Under the pieces are notes generated by a model, which did not search any database, was not told the DNA's origin, and saw only the letters and a list, made by a program, of their open reading frames with translations. The translations under genes and the position numbers were made by a program. Source: Acidobacteriota bacterium (GTDB lineage: Bacteria; Acidobacteriota; Blastocatellia; Pyrinomonadales; Pyrinomonadaceae). From it: a stretch of DNA of 6,613 bases. Below, one piece after another: positions 1-6,013 of the stretch (the stretch's first letter is position 1; each line of letters starts with the position of its first letter). The stretch covers positions 1 through 6,613 of the forward strand of contig QHXE01000103.1 of NCBI GenBank assembly GCA_003222835.1, given 5' to 3'.

Positions 1-559
1 CGTAACGATCAGCCGGGCGATACCAATAGCGCTCGTCAAAGTACTGCTGAAGCCAAGGCGTGCCATCGAAGCGCTTGCCATGAATGGCTTGAATCTCAGC
101 CGCCAACACTGTCCACTCGGCATTGGTGTGCTGGCCAAACTTTTTCCGCGTTAGGGCTCGGTCCTGGTAGAGGCGCATGTCACCAGGTTGCACGGTATCG
201 TGCTTGCGCGCTTCAGCAAGACGAATGACATCCAGGTTGGCACGCTCGGTATCATTCAGGGCTGAATTCTGAAAGTTCGCATTGGCTTTGTACCAGGAAC
301 GCGATTCGAGGTAACGGCGAATGTCCGCGTCTTTGAATACACGGCCGTGCTTGCCAAAGACAATGCCGCGTACCAGCTTGAGATCATCGATGGATAATGC
401 GGCAATGTCAGCCGGAGCAATAGTCTTGCGGGTGAAATTAAAATTCTCCCAATCCTTCACTGTCGCGTATTCGTCTTGTGCGTGGGCAACGGAAGCCGAA
501 ACGAAAACGAGCAATAGAAGCGGAAGAAGCAAACGAGCAAAGTTGAAAGGGGATGTCAT
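1..559 (-). CDS. Secreted protein with two YARHG-type domains (3' end outside window)
   Basis: The minus-strand frame is open from an ATG at 559 to the left edge, giving 186 residues without a stop. Residues 1-27 look like a signal peptide: a Leu-rich core (L10-V20) and an A-H-A site before Q28, so export is likely. Residues about 55-113 match the YARHG pattern: LVRGIVFGKHGRVF, then RRYLESRSWYKANANF and ALNDTERANL, which are the RN-Y-ARHG-F, WY and L-x-x-E-x-x-N blocks. A second, more diverged copy runs from about 149 to the edge (EIQAIHGKRF, then WLQQYFDERYWYRP). YARHG domains are extracellular domains of unknown function, often linked to peptidases or wall-associated proteins. The gene lies 213 nt beyond dnaJ on the same strand with its own good ribosome binding site, so it is probably a separate unit. 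The C-terminal part is unknown. Domain call fairly sure; function unknown. Confidence 0.85.
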   Translation of the reverse strand, partial: MTSPFNFARLLLPLLLLVFVSASVAHAQDEYATVKDWENFNFTRKTIAPADIAALSIDDLKLVRGIVFGKHGRVFKDADIRRYLESRSWYKANANFQNSALNDTERANLDVIRLAEARKHDTVQPGDMRLYQDRALTRKKFGQHTNAEWTVLAAEIQAIHGKRFDGTPWLQQYFDERYWYRPADRY

Positions 560-567
560 AGGTTGAA

Positions 568-574
568 CCTTTCT
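568..574 (-). promoter_or_regulatory. Ribosome binding site of the YARHG gene
   Basis: On the minus strand AGAAAGG lies 8 nt before the ATG at 559. It supports that start, and it is the clearest Shine-Dalgarno-like site in the window; the chaperone genes have weaker ones. Confidence 0.6.
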
Positions 575-689
575 CAGCGTAGAGACGAAGCTAACGAGTA
601 TTTTTGCGATCAGGAATGCAAGGGCAATTAATTATGACAGCGCCGTTGACGAGGCTTTGGTCCTCTGCCTGCCAAGCCACACAAATGGG

Positions 690-737
690 GCTCAGGAATT
701 CAGGCCGTTTCCCCAACCCAGGCGTGAACGCCTGAGC
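690..737. repeat. CAGG/CCTG dyad cluster between dnaJ and the YARHG gene (REP-like candidate)
   Basis: Outer arms GCTCAGG (690-696) and CCTGAGC (731-737) are a perfect 7-bp inverted repeat. Inside, CAGGCGT (719-725) and ACGCCTG (728-734) form a second perfect 7-bp dyad that shares bases with the outer arm, so the two folds exclude each other. CAGG also occurs at 701-704 and 750-753. No T-run follows on either strand, so it is not a plain intrinsic terminator. It resembles a REP-type extragenic palindrome, but copy number cannot be judged from one window. Confidence 0.45.
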
Positions 738-740
738 TAG

Positions 741-768
741 AGAAAAACGCAGGCTCACATTCTTGAGC
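741..768 (-). terminator. Weak candidate terminator after dnaJ
   Basis: On the minus strand, five nt after the dnaJ stop codon, GCTCA (768-764) and TGAGC (757-753) can form a 5-bp stem with a 6-nt loop. CTGCG follows, then TTTTTCTCT (747-739). The stem is short and the T-run is five bases off the stem, so termination would be inefficient. It is the only terminator-like structure in the 560-772 gap. No convincing promoter for the YARHG gene was seen in this gap. Confidence 0.3.
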
Positions 769-772
769 TACG

Positions 773-1852
773 CTATCCGAAAATGTCACGGACTTTATCA
801 ACCAGCCTCTTGTCTTCCAGGTCCGGCGTTTCGATCTTCGCTAACTGTTCCAGAAGCTTTCGTTGTTCGCGCGTCAACATCGTGGGAGTTACGACTGAAA
901 CTGCGACAAAAAGATCGCCGCGGCCACGGCCACCCAGAACCGGCATTCCCTTACCGCGCACGCGAAAGACGGTTCCCGTTTGCGTACCCGCAGGAATTTT
1001 AAGCGCCTGCTCGTTATCGAGCGTCTTCACCTGCATTTCAGATCCGAGAGCAGCCTGCGCGAATGTGATCGGGACCGAGGCGTAGAGATTGTTCCCCTGA
1101 CGCTCGAACTGTTCGTGCTCGGCAACATGGATGACGACATATAGATCACCTGCAGGTCCGCCGTACGCGCCTGATTCGCCTTCGCTCTGAAGCCTCAATC
1201 TCGATCCAGTTTCGACGCCGGCCGGAATCTTGACTTCCATCGACTTCTCACGCTCGACGCGGCCGGCGCCGCCACAACTCTCGCAGGGTGAGGTGATCAC
1301 CTGGCCAGCGCCGCGGCAAGCGCTGCATGTACGAGAGACCGAGAAGAAGCCTTGCTGAAAGCGGACCTGTCCGGCGCCTTCGCACGCGCGACAAGTCTCA
1401 GGCTTCGTGCCCGGAGCAGCCCCAGAACCGCTGCAAGTCTCGCACATCTCGAGTTTAGGAATTCGCAACTGCGCAGTCATTACGGTGGCGGCCTGTTCCA
1501 GAGTGATTTCGAGATCCGCCCGCGCACCGGCGCCAAACACATCGCCAAAACCAAACAGGTCACCGAGAATATCTTCGAAGCCGCCAAAACCTGGCGCGCC
1601 CCAGGCTGCGCTCGCCGCACTGGAAACGCCCGCATGTCCAAACCGATCATAACGCCTCCGTTGCTCGGCATCGGAAAGCACGGCATAAGCTTCAGCGGCT
1701 TCCTTGAATTTTTCTTCAGCCTGAGGATCGTTTCGGTTTTTGTCAGGATGATATTGATGGGCGAGCCGCCTATATGCGCTTTTAAGATCTTGCTCACTTG
1801 ACGAGCGATTGACGCCCAAAACTTCGTAATAATCTCGCTTGTTAACAGCCAT
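773..1852 (-). CDS. dnaJ: Chaperone protein DnaJ (Hsp40 co-chaperone)
   Basis: DnaJ delivers unfolded proteins to DnaK and stimulates its ATPase in the cytoplasm. The 359-residue product has all class I (type A) parts in order. The J-domain covers about 6-71 with the HPD motif at 35-37. A short Gly/Phe-rich segment covers about 72-109. Four CxxCxGxG zinc motifs start at C137, C154, C176 and C190, all cysteines intact. The C-terminal substrate-binding domains follow (VKIPAG; then GRGDLFV near the end). It is slightly shorter than the usual 370-380 residues, mainly because the Gly/Phe linker before ADLEITLEQAA is compact. The ATG at 1852 gives the expected start MAVNKRDYYEVLGV, though no clear Shine-Dalgarno site precedes it. 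It is the last gene of the operon, 125 nt after dnaK, and may also have its own promoter in that gap. Confidence 0.97.
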   Translation of the reverse strand: MAVNKRDYYEVLGVNRSSSEQDLKSAYRRLAHQYHPDKNRNDPQAEEKFKEAAEAYAVLSDAEQRRRYDRFGHAGVSSAASAAWGAPGFGGFEDILGDLFGFGDVFGAGARADLEITLEQAATVMTAQLRIPKLEMCETCSGSGAAPGTKPETCRACEGAGQVRFQQGFFSVSRTCSACRGAGQVITSPCESCGGAGRVEREKSMEVKIPAGVETGSRLRLQSEGESGAYGGPAGDLYVVIHVAEHEQFERQGNNLYASVPITFAQAALGSEMQVKTLDNEQALKIPAGTQTGTVFRVRGKGMPVLGGRGRGDLFVAVSVVTPTMLTREQRKLLEQLAKIETPDLEDKRLVDKVRDIFG

Positions 1853-1869
1853 AGTTCTGATATTGAGAG

Positions 1870-1917
1870 AAGCGGCCAGTAGTTGAACCGCTGCAACGGC
1901 AAAGCCACTGACCGCTT
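1870..1917 (-). other. Long stem-loop in the dnaJ leader
   Basis: In the minus-strand RNA, AAGCGGUCAGU (1917-1907) can pair with ACUGGCCGCUU (1880-1870) over 11 bp with one U-G wobble. Inside the 26-nt loop, CCGU-UGCA-GCGG adds a 4-bp hairpin, again with a U-G wobble. On the plus strand both wobbles become C-A mismatches, so the fold suits the operon transcript. The 3' arm ends 17 nt before the dnaJ ATG. An A-run (1921-1916) overlaps the 5' base of the stem. The role could be processing, translational control or mRNA stability; it is not known. Confidence 0.5.
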
Positions 1918-1921
1918 TTTT

Positions 1922-1951
1922 ATTTTACTTGAACGAGTCCGATTCGTTCAA
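1922..1951 (-). promoter_or_regulatory. Putative internal promoter for dnaJ
   Basis: Reading the minus strand, TTGAAC (1951-1946) and TAAAAT (1927-1922) are spaced 18 nt apart, a fair match to -35 and -10 boxes of the housekeeping sigma factor (4/6 and 5/6). Transcription would start near 1915 and give a leader of about 63 nt holding the stem-loop. The match is by eye only. Confidence 0.35.
1929..1951. promoter_or_regulatory. Inverted repeat TTGAACGA-N7-TCGTTCAA, candidate operator
   Basis: Perfect 8-bp arms (1929-1936 and 1944-1951) flank a 7-bp spacer whose inner bases (TC-C-GA) are also symmetric. The dyad covers the putative -35 box and most of the spacer of the dnaJ promoter candidate, which is where a repressor would act. 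It differs from CIRCE (TTAGCACTC-N9-GAGTGCTAA) and from the HspR site HAIR (CTTGAGT-N7-ACTCAAG), though its general layout is similar. No T-run follows on the minus strand, so it is not a terminator for dnaK. Confidence 0.45.
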
Positions 1952-1977
1952 TTCCATTATTGACGGTTACCTTCAAA

Positions 1978-3807
1978 CTAGACGACAAACTTTAGGAACT
2001 CGACCGATTCCTTCATCATCGCATTCGTAAGTTGACGAGCCACACGATCCACGGCATCGAGCGCCATACGCAGTTCACCCAATTCATCGGACTTGAGGGC
2101 GGCCTCGCCTTCACCCAAAAGGCGTTGAGCGTTCTCCTGGCTTTCTTCCGAAAGTAGCGCACCGAATTCCAGAAACGAGCGTTGAGTGTTCTTCATCAAG
2201 CTGGACAGCCGGTTCACGAGATCGATTTTATCCCGCTGACTCCGATCACTTTCGGCCGAAGTTTCAGCTTCCCGGATGATTCGATCGATTTCGTCCTGCG
2301 ACAGACCCGAAGTTGGCGTAATACGCATCTGCTGCTCGCGGCCGGTGGCTTTATCCGTGGCCGAGACCGAAACAATTCCATTGGCGTCGACTTCGAAGGT
2401 TACTTCAATCTGCGGTATGCCACGCGGCGCCGAGGGAATTCCCACCAACTCGAACTTTCCCAAGCTGCGATTGCCAGCGGAGACTTCCCGCTCGCCCTGA
2501 AGGACATGGATTTCGACTGATGATTGATTGTCTACGACCGTTGTAAACGTCAGACTGTTGCGCAGCGGAATGGTCGAATTCCGTTCGATGATCTTCGTGA
2601 ACAAGCCGCCGCGAGTCTCGAGGCCGAGACTCAGTGGCAGCACATCGAGCAGCACAATGTCCTTGACATCGCCGGACAACACGCCGCCCTGAATGGCAGC
2701 GCCCATCGCTACAACTTCGTCGGGATTAATTTCGGCGGAAGCTTTCTTGCCGAAGATGTCCGCCACCGTGCGTTCGACGATTGGGGAGCGAGTTTGGCCA
2801 CCCACGAGGATCACCTTGTCGACGTCAGACGCTTGCAGTTTCGCGTCAGCCAGAGCGCGCTCGCACGGCTCTACTGTTTGTCGCACAAGATCGCCAACCA
2901 GATCCTCGAACTTATCCCGCGTAAGCGTCTTGTTCAGATGCTTTGGACCAGACGGATCAGCCGCAATAAAAGGGAGGTTGAAGCTGGTTTCACTAGCCGA
3001 CGACAATTCACACTTTGCTCGTTCAGCAGCCTCTTTTAGTCGCTGCAGAGCGAGCCGGTCCCGGCGGAGATCGATCCCGGTATCGGCCAGAAACTGATCC
3101 GCCATCCAGTTCATGATCCGCTCGTCGAAATCTTCGCCACCCAAATAGGTATTGCCGGAAGTCGACAGGACTTCAAACACGCCGTCGTTCATTTCCAGGA
3201 TCGAAATATCAAAGGTGCCGCCACCGAGATCGTAGACGGCGATCTTCTCGGCTTCCGACTTGCCAAGACCGTAAGCCAGGGCCGCCGCAGTGGGCTCGTT
3301 AATAATCCGTTCGACGTTCAGGCCCGCAATTTTGCCTGCATCCTTGGTTGCCTGTCGCTGCGTGTCATCAAAGTAGGCCGGCACAGTGATGATCGCATCT
3401 GCGACGGCTTCTCCGAGAAAATCTTCGGCCGCGGCCTTCAAACGCTGCAAGACAATCCCGGAAAGTTCAGGCGGGCTGTAGACGCGACCCTGCACGCGCA
3501 CGCGCGCATCGCCGTTTTGTGAATCGACAATCTCGAAGGGCGCGGTCTCTCGCATTCTCTGCCCCTCGGGTGAATCAAACTTGCGACCGATCAGACGCTT
3601 AACCGCATAGACAGTATTGGATGCATTGGTTACGGCCTGACGCTTGGCAATCTGGCCCACCAGTCGCTCGCCCTTGTCGGTGAAACCGACGACGCTGGGC
3701 GTCGTGCGTCCGCCTTCTTTATTGGGAACAATCTGCACCGTGCCGCCTTCCAGCACCGCGACACAGCAGTTGGTCGTTCCTAAATCAATCCCAATGATCT
3801 TTCCCAT
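1978..3807 (-). CDS. dnaK: Chaperone protein DnaK (Hsp70)
   Basis: DnaK is the ATP-dependent Hsp70 that binds and releases exposed hydrophobic segments, working with DnaJ and GrpE. From the ATG at 3807 the product has 609 residues. The nucleotide-binding domain begins [12 protein letters not shown] (2-13), with [10 protein letters not shown] at 193-202 and VILVGGQTR at 332-340. The linker VLLDVLPLS is at 385-393. The beta-domain includes HVLQGERE (434-441) and FEVDANGI (471-478), and the helical lid runs to the end. The conserved DnaK N-terminus favours ATG 3807; an in-frame GTG at 3831 would add eight residues (VRDGAVRS) that do not look like family sequence. Neither start has a well-spaced Shine-Dalgarno site. 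The protein ends in SVEFLKFVV, without the Gly/Glu-rich tail and acidic EEVK/EEVD-like end seen in many DnaKs (about 630-640 residues). It lies 35 nt after grpE. Confidence 0.97.
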   Translation of the reverse strand: MGKIIGIDLGTTNCCVAVLEGGTVQIVPNKEGGRTTPSVVGFTDKGERLVGQIAKRQAVTNASNTVYAVKRLIGRKFDSPEGQRMRETAPFEIVDSQNGDARVRVQGRVYSPPELSGIVLQRLKAAAEDFLGEAVADAIITVPAYFDDTQRQATKDAGKIAGLNVERIINEPTAAALAYGLGKSEAEKIAVYDLGGGTFDISILEMNDGVFEVLSTSGNTYLGGEDFDERIMNWMADQFLADTGIDLRRDRLALQRLKEAAERAKCELSSASETSFNLPFIAADPSGPKHLNKTLTRDKFEDLVGDLVRQTVEPCERALADAKLQASDVDKVILVGGQTRSPIVERTVADIFGKKASAEINPDEVVAMGAAIQGGVLSGDVKDIVLLDVLPLSLGLETRGGLFTKIIERNSTIPLRNSLTFTTVVDNQSSVEIHVLQGEREVSAGNRSLGKFELVGIPSAPRGIPQIEVTFEVDANGIVSVSATDKATGREQQMRITPTSGLSQDEIDRIIREAETSAESDRSQRDKIDLVNRLSSLMKNTQRSFLEFGALLSEESQENAQRLLGEGEAALKSDELGELRMALDAVDRVARQLTNAMMKESVEFLKFVV

Positions 3808-3842
3808 ACTTCTTACTGCACCGTCCCTCACGGTCGGGTTTC

Positions 3843-4541
3843 TTACTCTTCATCCCTACGCGCGGAAACTTTCACCATCGCCGGCCGCAGGAGCCGATCG
3901 CCGATGCGATAGCCGCGCGCCAGCTCAGCAATAACGGTGTCCGGTTCATGCTCGTCCGAAGGTTCGGTGACGACGGCTTCGTGCACGTGTGGATCGAAAC
4001 GTTCGCCGACCGCAGCAATTGGCTGAACGCCGAAGGACTCGAGGACTTCATTGAGTTGCTTGCCAATCAACTCAACTCCGTGAAGAAAATGCCTAAACTC
4101 CGGAGACTCGCTGGTTTCAACTGATCGTTCGGCATCAAGCGCGCGGTTCAAGTTATCCAAAACAGGGAGCAGCTTGCGCGTCACTTCTGCCACCACGCGA
4201 TTGTAAGCTTCACCACGTTCACGTTCGATCCGCTTGCGATAATTGTCAAAGTCGGCCTGGCGGCGCGCGACCGCTTCCTGCGCCTCGGCCAGGGCCGCCT
4301 CCAGGCGTTTCAACTCAGCCCGCGAGGCAACAAGTTCCGCCAGCTCAGGCCCTCCAAGTCTTGAGTCGTCAACCTTCGGCTTCGCGGCATTGTCATCCTC
4401 TGAAATTTCGAATTCGTCGGGGACGGCCTCTTGCAACTCACTCGACGGCGGCTGAGCCGCTGCCACCGAGCGCTCTTCATCACCGTCGAAGAAGCGAATA
4501 GGAATGCTGTTCGACTGCTTGTCCTTTCGATCTGATGCCAT
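3843..4541 (-). CDS. grpE: GrpE, nucleotide exchange factor of DnaK
   Basis: GrpE acts as a dimer that opens the DnaK nucleotide-binding domain to release ADP, and its long helices can sense temperature. The 232-residue product has an N-terminal acidic, probably disordered segment (1-64). A long coiled-coil helix follows (about 65-125, with the typical [16 protein letters not shown] at 93-108), then a four-helix dimer region (VLDNLNRAL, 127-135). The C-terminal beta-wing has the family signature [10 protein letters not shown] (181-190) and [17 protein letters not shown] (210-226). It is somewhat longer than typical GrpE (about 190-200) because of the acidic N-terminus. The ATG at 4541 is 46 nt after the hrcA stop. 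This gap holds a small GC hairpin (CGCC/GGCG, 4562-4573) and no clear Shine-Dalgarno site. Together with hrcA, dnaK and dnaJ it forms a standard heat-shock operon. Confidence 0.96.
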   Translation of the reverse strand: MASDRKDKQSNSIPIRFFDGDEERSVAAAQPPSSELQEAVPDEFEISEDDNAAKPKVDDSRLGGPELAELVASRAELKRLEAALAEAQEAVARRQADFDNYRKRIERERGEAYNRVVAEVTRKLLPVLDNLNRALDAERSVETSESPEFRHFLHGVELIGKQLNEVLESFGVQPIAAVGERFDPHVHEAVVTEPSDEHEPDTVIAELARGYRIGDRLLRPAMVKVSARRDEE

Positions 4542-4587
4542 TTAGGTTCGATACTCTATCTCGCCCGAGGGCGGGGCGGCGAAACTA

Positions 4588-5724
4588 TCAATGCAGGGAC
4601 ACTTCATCGAACAGGGCGCGTTCGATGAAGCGCGCAAGGTAGTTTACCACAGCCATCATCCGGCCGTACTCGATTCTCATTGGTCCCACGACCCCGATGG
4701 CGCCAAAGACATCGCCACCGACTTCGTAAGAAGTCGTGATTACAGCACAGCCCTTCATTGAGGACGCAACGTTCTCTCGTCCGATTACCACCTTTACATT
4801 CCCAATCGACGGTTGACGCGAAATGCACTCGTTCAAGATTTTCACCAGCCGGGATTTCTCCTCGAACATCCGAAACAACTCGCGAATGCGCTCGGCGCCG
4901 GAAAACTCAGGTTTTGTGAGAATGTTTGAGGCTCCATCAAGATAGACCTCGGCGGTAGCCGCCTCGCCTTCCAGGCTTCGCTCGCACAGCAACATCGCAT
5001 TGCGCAGAACCGTGTCGTACAACGCTTTCTCTTCGCGCATCAACTCGATGATCTCTGCGCGAATTGCCAACAGGCTTTTACCGCTAAACTCGACATTCAA
5101 GTAGCGAGCAGTTCTATTCAGTTCATCCTGAGTGAAGTCTTCGTCAAGCGTAATCACCTTGTCATGCACGATGTTCGAGTTCGATACCAAAACCACTAAG
5201 AGGCGACGATCGGGCAGCCGAACAAACCTGATGTGCCGCAGGCGATTCTCAGCTAACGAAGGCCAGATTACGATGCCGACATTTTCCGAAAGCTCAGAAA
5301 GTACATGGGAGGCTTTCTCCAGCAAACGATCCGGCCGCACCGTGGCTTCGCGCCCGAAGCCGATGCTTTCGATAGCCCTTAAATCGGTCTTCGACAGCCG
5401 CGTCGAGTCCAGCATGTTGTCGACGTAATATCGATATCCTTTATCAGTCGGAATTCTACCCGCCGAGGTATGCGGTTGCTGTAACAGCCCAAGCTCTTCC
5501 AACTCAGCCATGACGTTGCGAATCGTGGCTGAACTCCAGCCCGCAGCGCTGGCAAATCTATCCGACACGACGTGGGAGCCGACCGTCTCGCCCGAGATCA
5601 AATGCTCTTCAATGATTGCAGAGAGAACCGCCTGGCGTCGCGAATCTGGCGCCGGTCGACCTGACTTTTGGGGACTTGTGCGACTGACCATTGGATTATT
5701 TTGGGCTAAGTCACAGCAGTGCAT
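4588..5724 (-). CDS. hrcA: Heat-inducible transcription repressor HrcA
   Basis: HrcA represses class I heat-shock operons by binding inverted repeats (usually CIRCE) near their promoters; its active fold depends on chaperonin, which links repression to folding stress. The 378-residue product has the N-terminal winged helix at about 29-101. The recognition-helix segment is SSATIRNVMAELEELGLL (64-81), followed by the family signature HTSAGRIPTDKGYRYYVD (85-102). The middle and C-terminal dimer/effector region includes LLVVLVSN, FSGAERIRELF and the ending block GAIGVVGPMRIEY. HrcA is usually 340-350 residues; the extra length is at the N-terminus. A second ATG at 5691 (residue 12) gives a 367-residue protein and is an equal candidate, since neither start has a good Shine-Dalgarno site. 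It is the first gene of the operon and probably controls it, but no CIRCE is visible. Confidence 0.95.
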   Translation of the reverse strand: MHCCDLAQNNPMVSRTSPQKSGRPAPDSRRQAVLSAIIEEHLISGETVGSHVVSDRFASAAGWSSATIRNVMAELEELGLLQQPHTSAGRIPTDKGYRYYVDNMLDSTRLSKTDLRAIESIGFGREATVRPDRLLEKASHVLSELSENVGIVIWPSLAENRLRHIRFVRLPDRRLLVVLVSNSNIVHDKVITLDEDFTQDELNRTARYLNVEFSGKSLLAIRAEIIELMREEKALYDTVLRNAMLLCERSLEGEAATAEVYLDGASNILTKPEFSGAERIRELFRMFEEKSRLVKILNECISRQPSIGNVKVVIGRENVASSMKGCAVITTSYEVGGDVFGAIGVVGPMRIEYGRMMAVVNYLARFIERALFDEVSLH

Positions 5725-5744
5725 TGTGCGGCCCGAACCTGGTC

Positions 5745-5774
5745 AGTATAACGAAATAGCGAGATGTCTCGCAA
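5745..5774 (-). promoter_or_regulatory. Putative promoter of the hrcA-grpE-dnaK-dnaJ operon
   Basis: On the minus strand TTGCGA (5774-5769) and TATACT (5750-5745) are 18 nt apart; they match the housekeeping -35 and -10 consensus at 4/6 and 5/6. Transcription would begin near 5738, about 14 nt before the ATG at 5724 or 47 nt before the ATG at 5691. No sigma-32-type promoter was noticed. Confidence 0.45.
5759..5772. promoter_or_regulatory. Dyad GCGAGA-N2-TCTCGC in the hrcA promoter, candidate operator
   Basis: Perfect 6-bp arms surround a 2-bp centre, with partial A/T symmetry outside (AAA at 5754-5756, ATT at 5775-5777). The dyad overlaps the putative -35 box and the spacer of the hrcA promoter, a classic repressor position. 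It has no resemblance to the CIRCE consensus. Whether HrcA or another regulator binds it cannot be told from sequence. Confidence 0.4.
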
Positions 5775-5834
5775 ATTATGGTCTTTTCTGTCTCCTTTGG
5801 AACCACGATCGACCAGGTTCAGGGCTCAAATGGG

Positions 5835-5887
5835 ACTTAAGTTTATGGCAATACTAAGTTTAGTGGAGCGCGAAAAACTTGTTTCGC
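5835..5887. other. Cluster of small dyads in the divergent intergenic region
   Basis: Three short symmetric elements lie in 53 nt: ACTTAAGT (5835-5842, perfect), ACTAA-GT-TTAGT (5853-5864) and GCGAAA-N6-TTTCGC (5870-5887). TAAGTTTA is also directly repeated at 5838-5845 and 5855-5862, 17 nt apart, about 1.6 helical turns. No open frame with coding character was seen here. It may be an upstream control region for hrcA or the divergent peptidase gene; the individual elements are short enough to be chance. Confidence 0.25.
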
Positions 5888-5959
5888 CGTTCAATCAGAG
5901 CGGCTAAGGCCATATCTCCCACGGTGACAAGAACTTAGGGACGCTTTGGGCCACCGCGT

Positions 5960-5989
5960 TTGACGCGCTCCCAGAACCGCTCCTAAGAT
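5960..5989 (+). promoter_or_regulatory. Putative promoter of the SprT-like gene
   Basis: TTGACG (5960-5965, 5/6 to the -35 consensus) and TAAGAT (5984-5989, 4/6 to the -10 consensus) are 18 nt apart. A start near 5996 would lead to the GTG at 6014 after a short leader. The match is by eye and modest. Confidence 0.35.
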
Positions 5990-6013
5990 TACTGGGCTTG
6001 ACATTCGCAGGCC

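Larger units (their letters stand above)
5735..5820. repeat. 10-bp inverted repeat flanking the hrcA promoter candidate
   Basis: GAACCTGGTC (5735-5744) and its exact reverse complement GACCAGGTTC (5811-5820) are separated by 66 bp. The proximal arm touches the putative -10 box on its downstream side, and the distal arm lies upstream of the -35 box. The arms are too far apart, and straddle the promoter, so they are unlikely to form an RNA hairpin in the hrcA transcript. Paired operator boxes or chance are the options. Confidence 0.4.

Noticed and set aside
1352..1908. Open frames of about 140-150 codons overlapping dnaJ on both strands
   Set aside because: They overlap the J-domain and zinc-finger coding region in other frames and show no family motifs.
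1907..1926. Hairpin plus T-run read as a plus-strand intrinsic terminator
   Set aside because: The T-run follows the stem on the plus strand, but no plus-strand gene precedes it, and the stem has mismatches in that RNA. The leader-stem reading on the minus strand fits better, though the terminator reading is not excluded.
2182..3097. Open frames on the plus strand antisense to dnaK (up to 171 codons)
   Set aside because: They lie wholly within a strongly conserved gene and have no recognisable protein features; long antisense frames are common opposite GC-rich coding sequence.
4562..4573. GC hairpin between hrcA and grpE as a terminator
   Set aside because: The stem is only 4-5 bp and no T-run follows; the next bases are GAGATAGAG. 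It may be a minor leader structure at most.
5998..6003. TTGACA as the -35 box of the SprT-like gene
   Set aside because: No acceptable -10 hexamer lies 16-18 nt downstream, and it would put the start inside the likely coding region.
5725..6013. CIRCE element (TTAGCACTC-N9-GAGTGCTAA) upstream of hrcA
   Set aside because: Looked for on both strands by eye and not found, even allowing a few mismatches; the dyads present have different arms.
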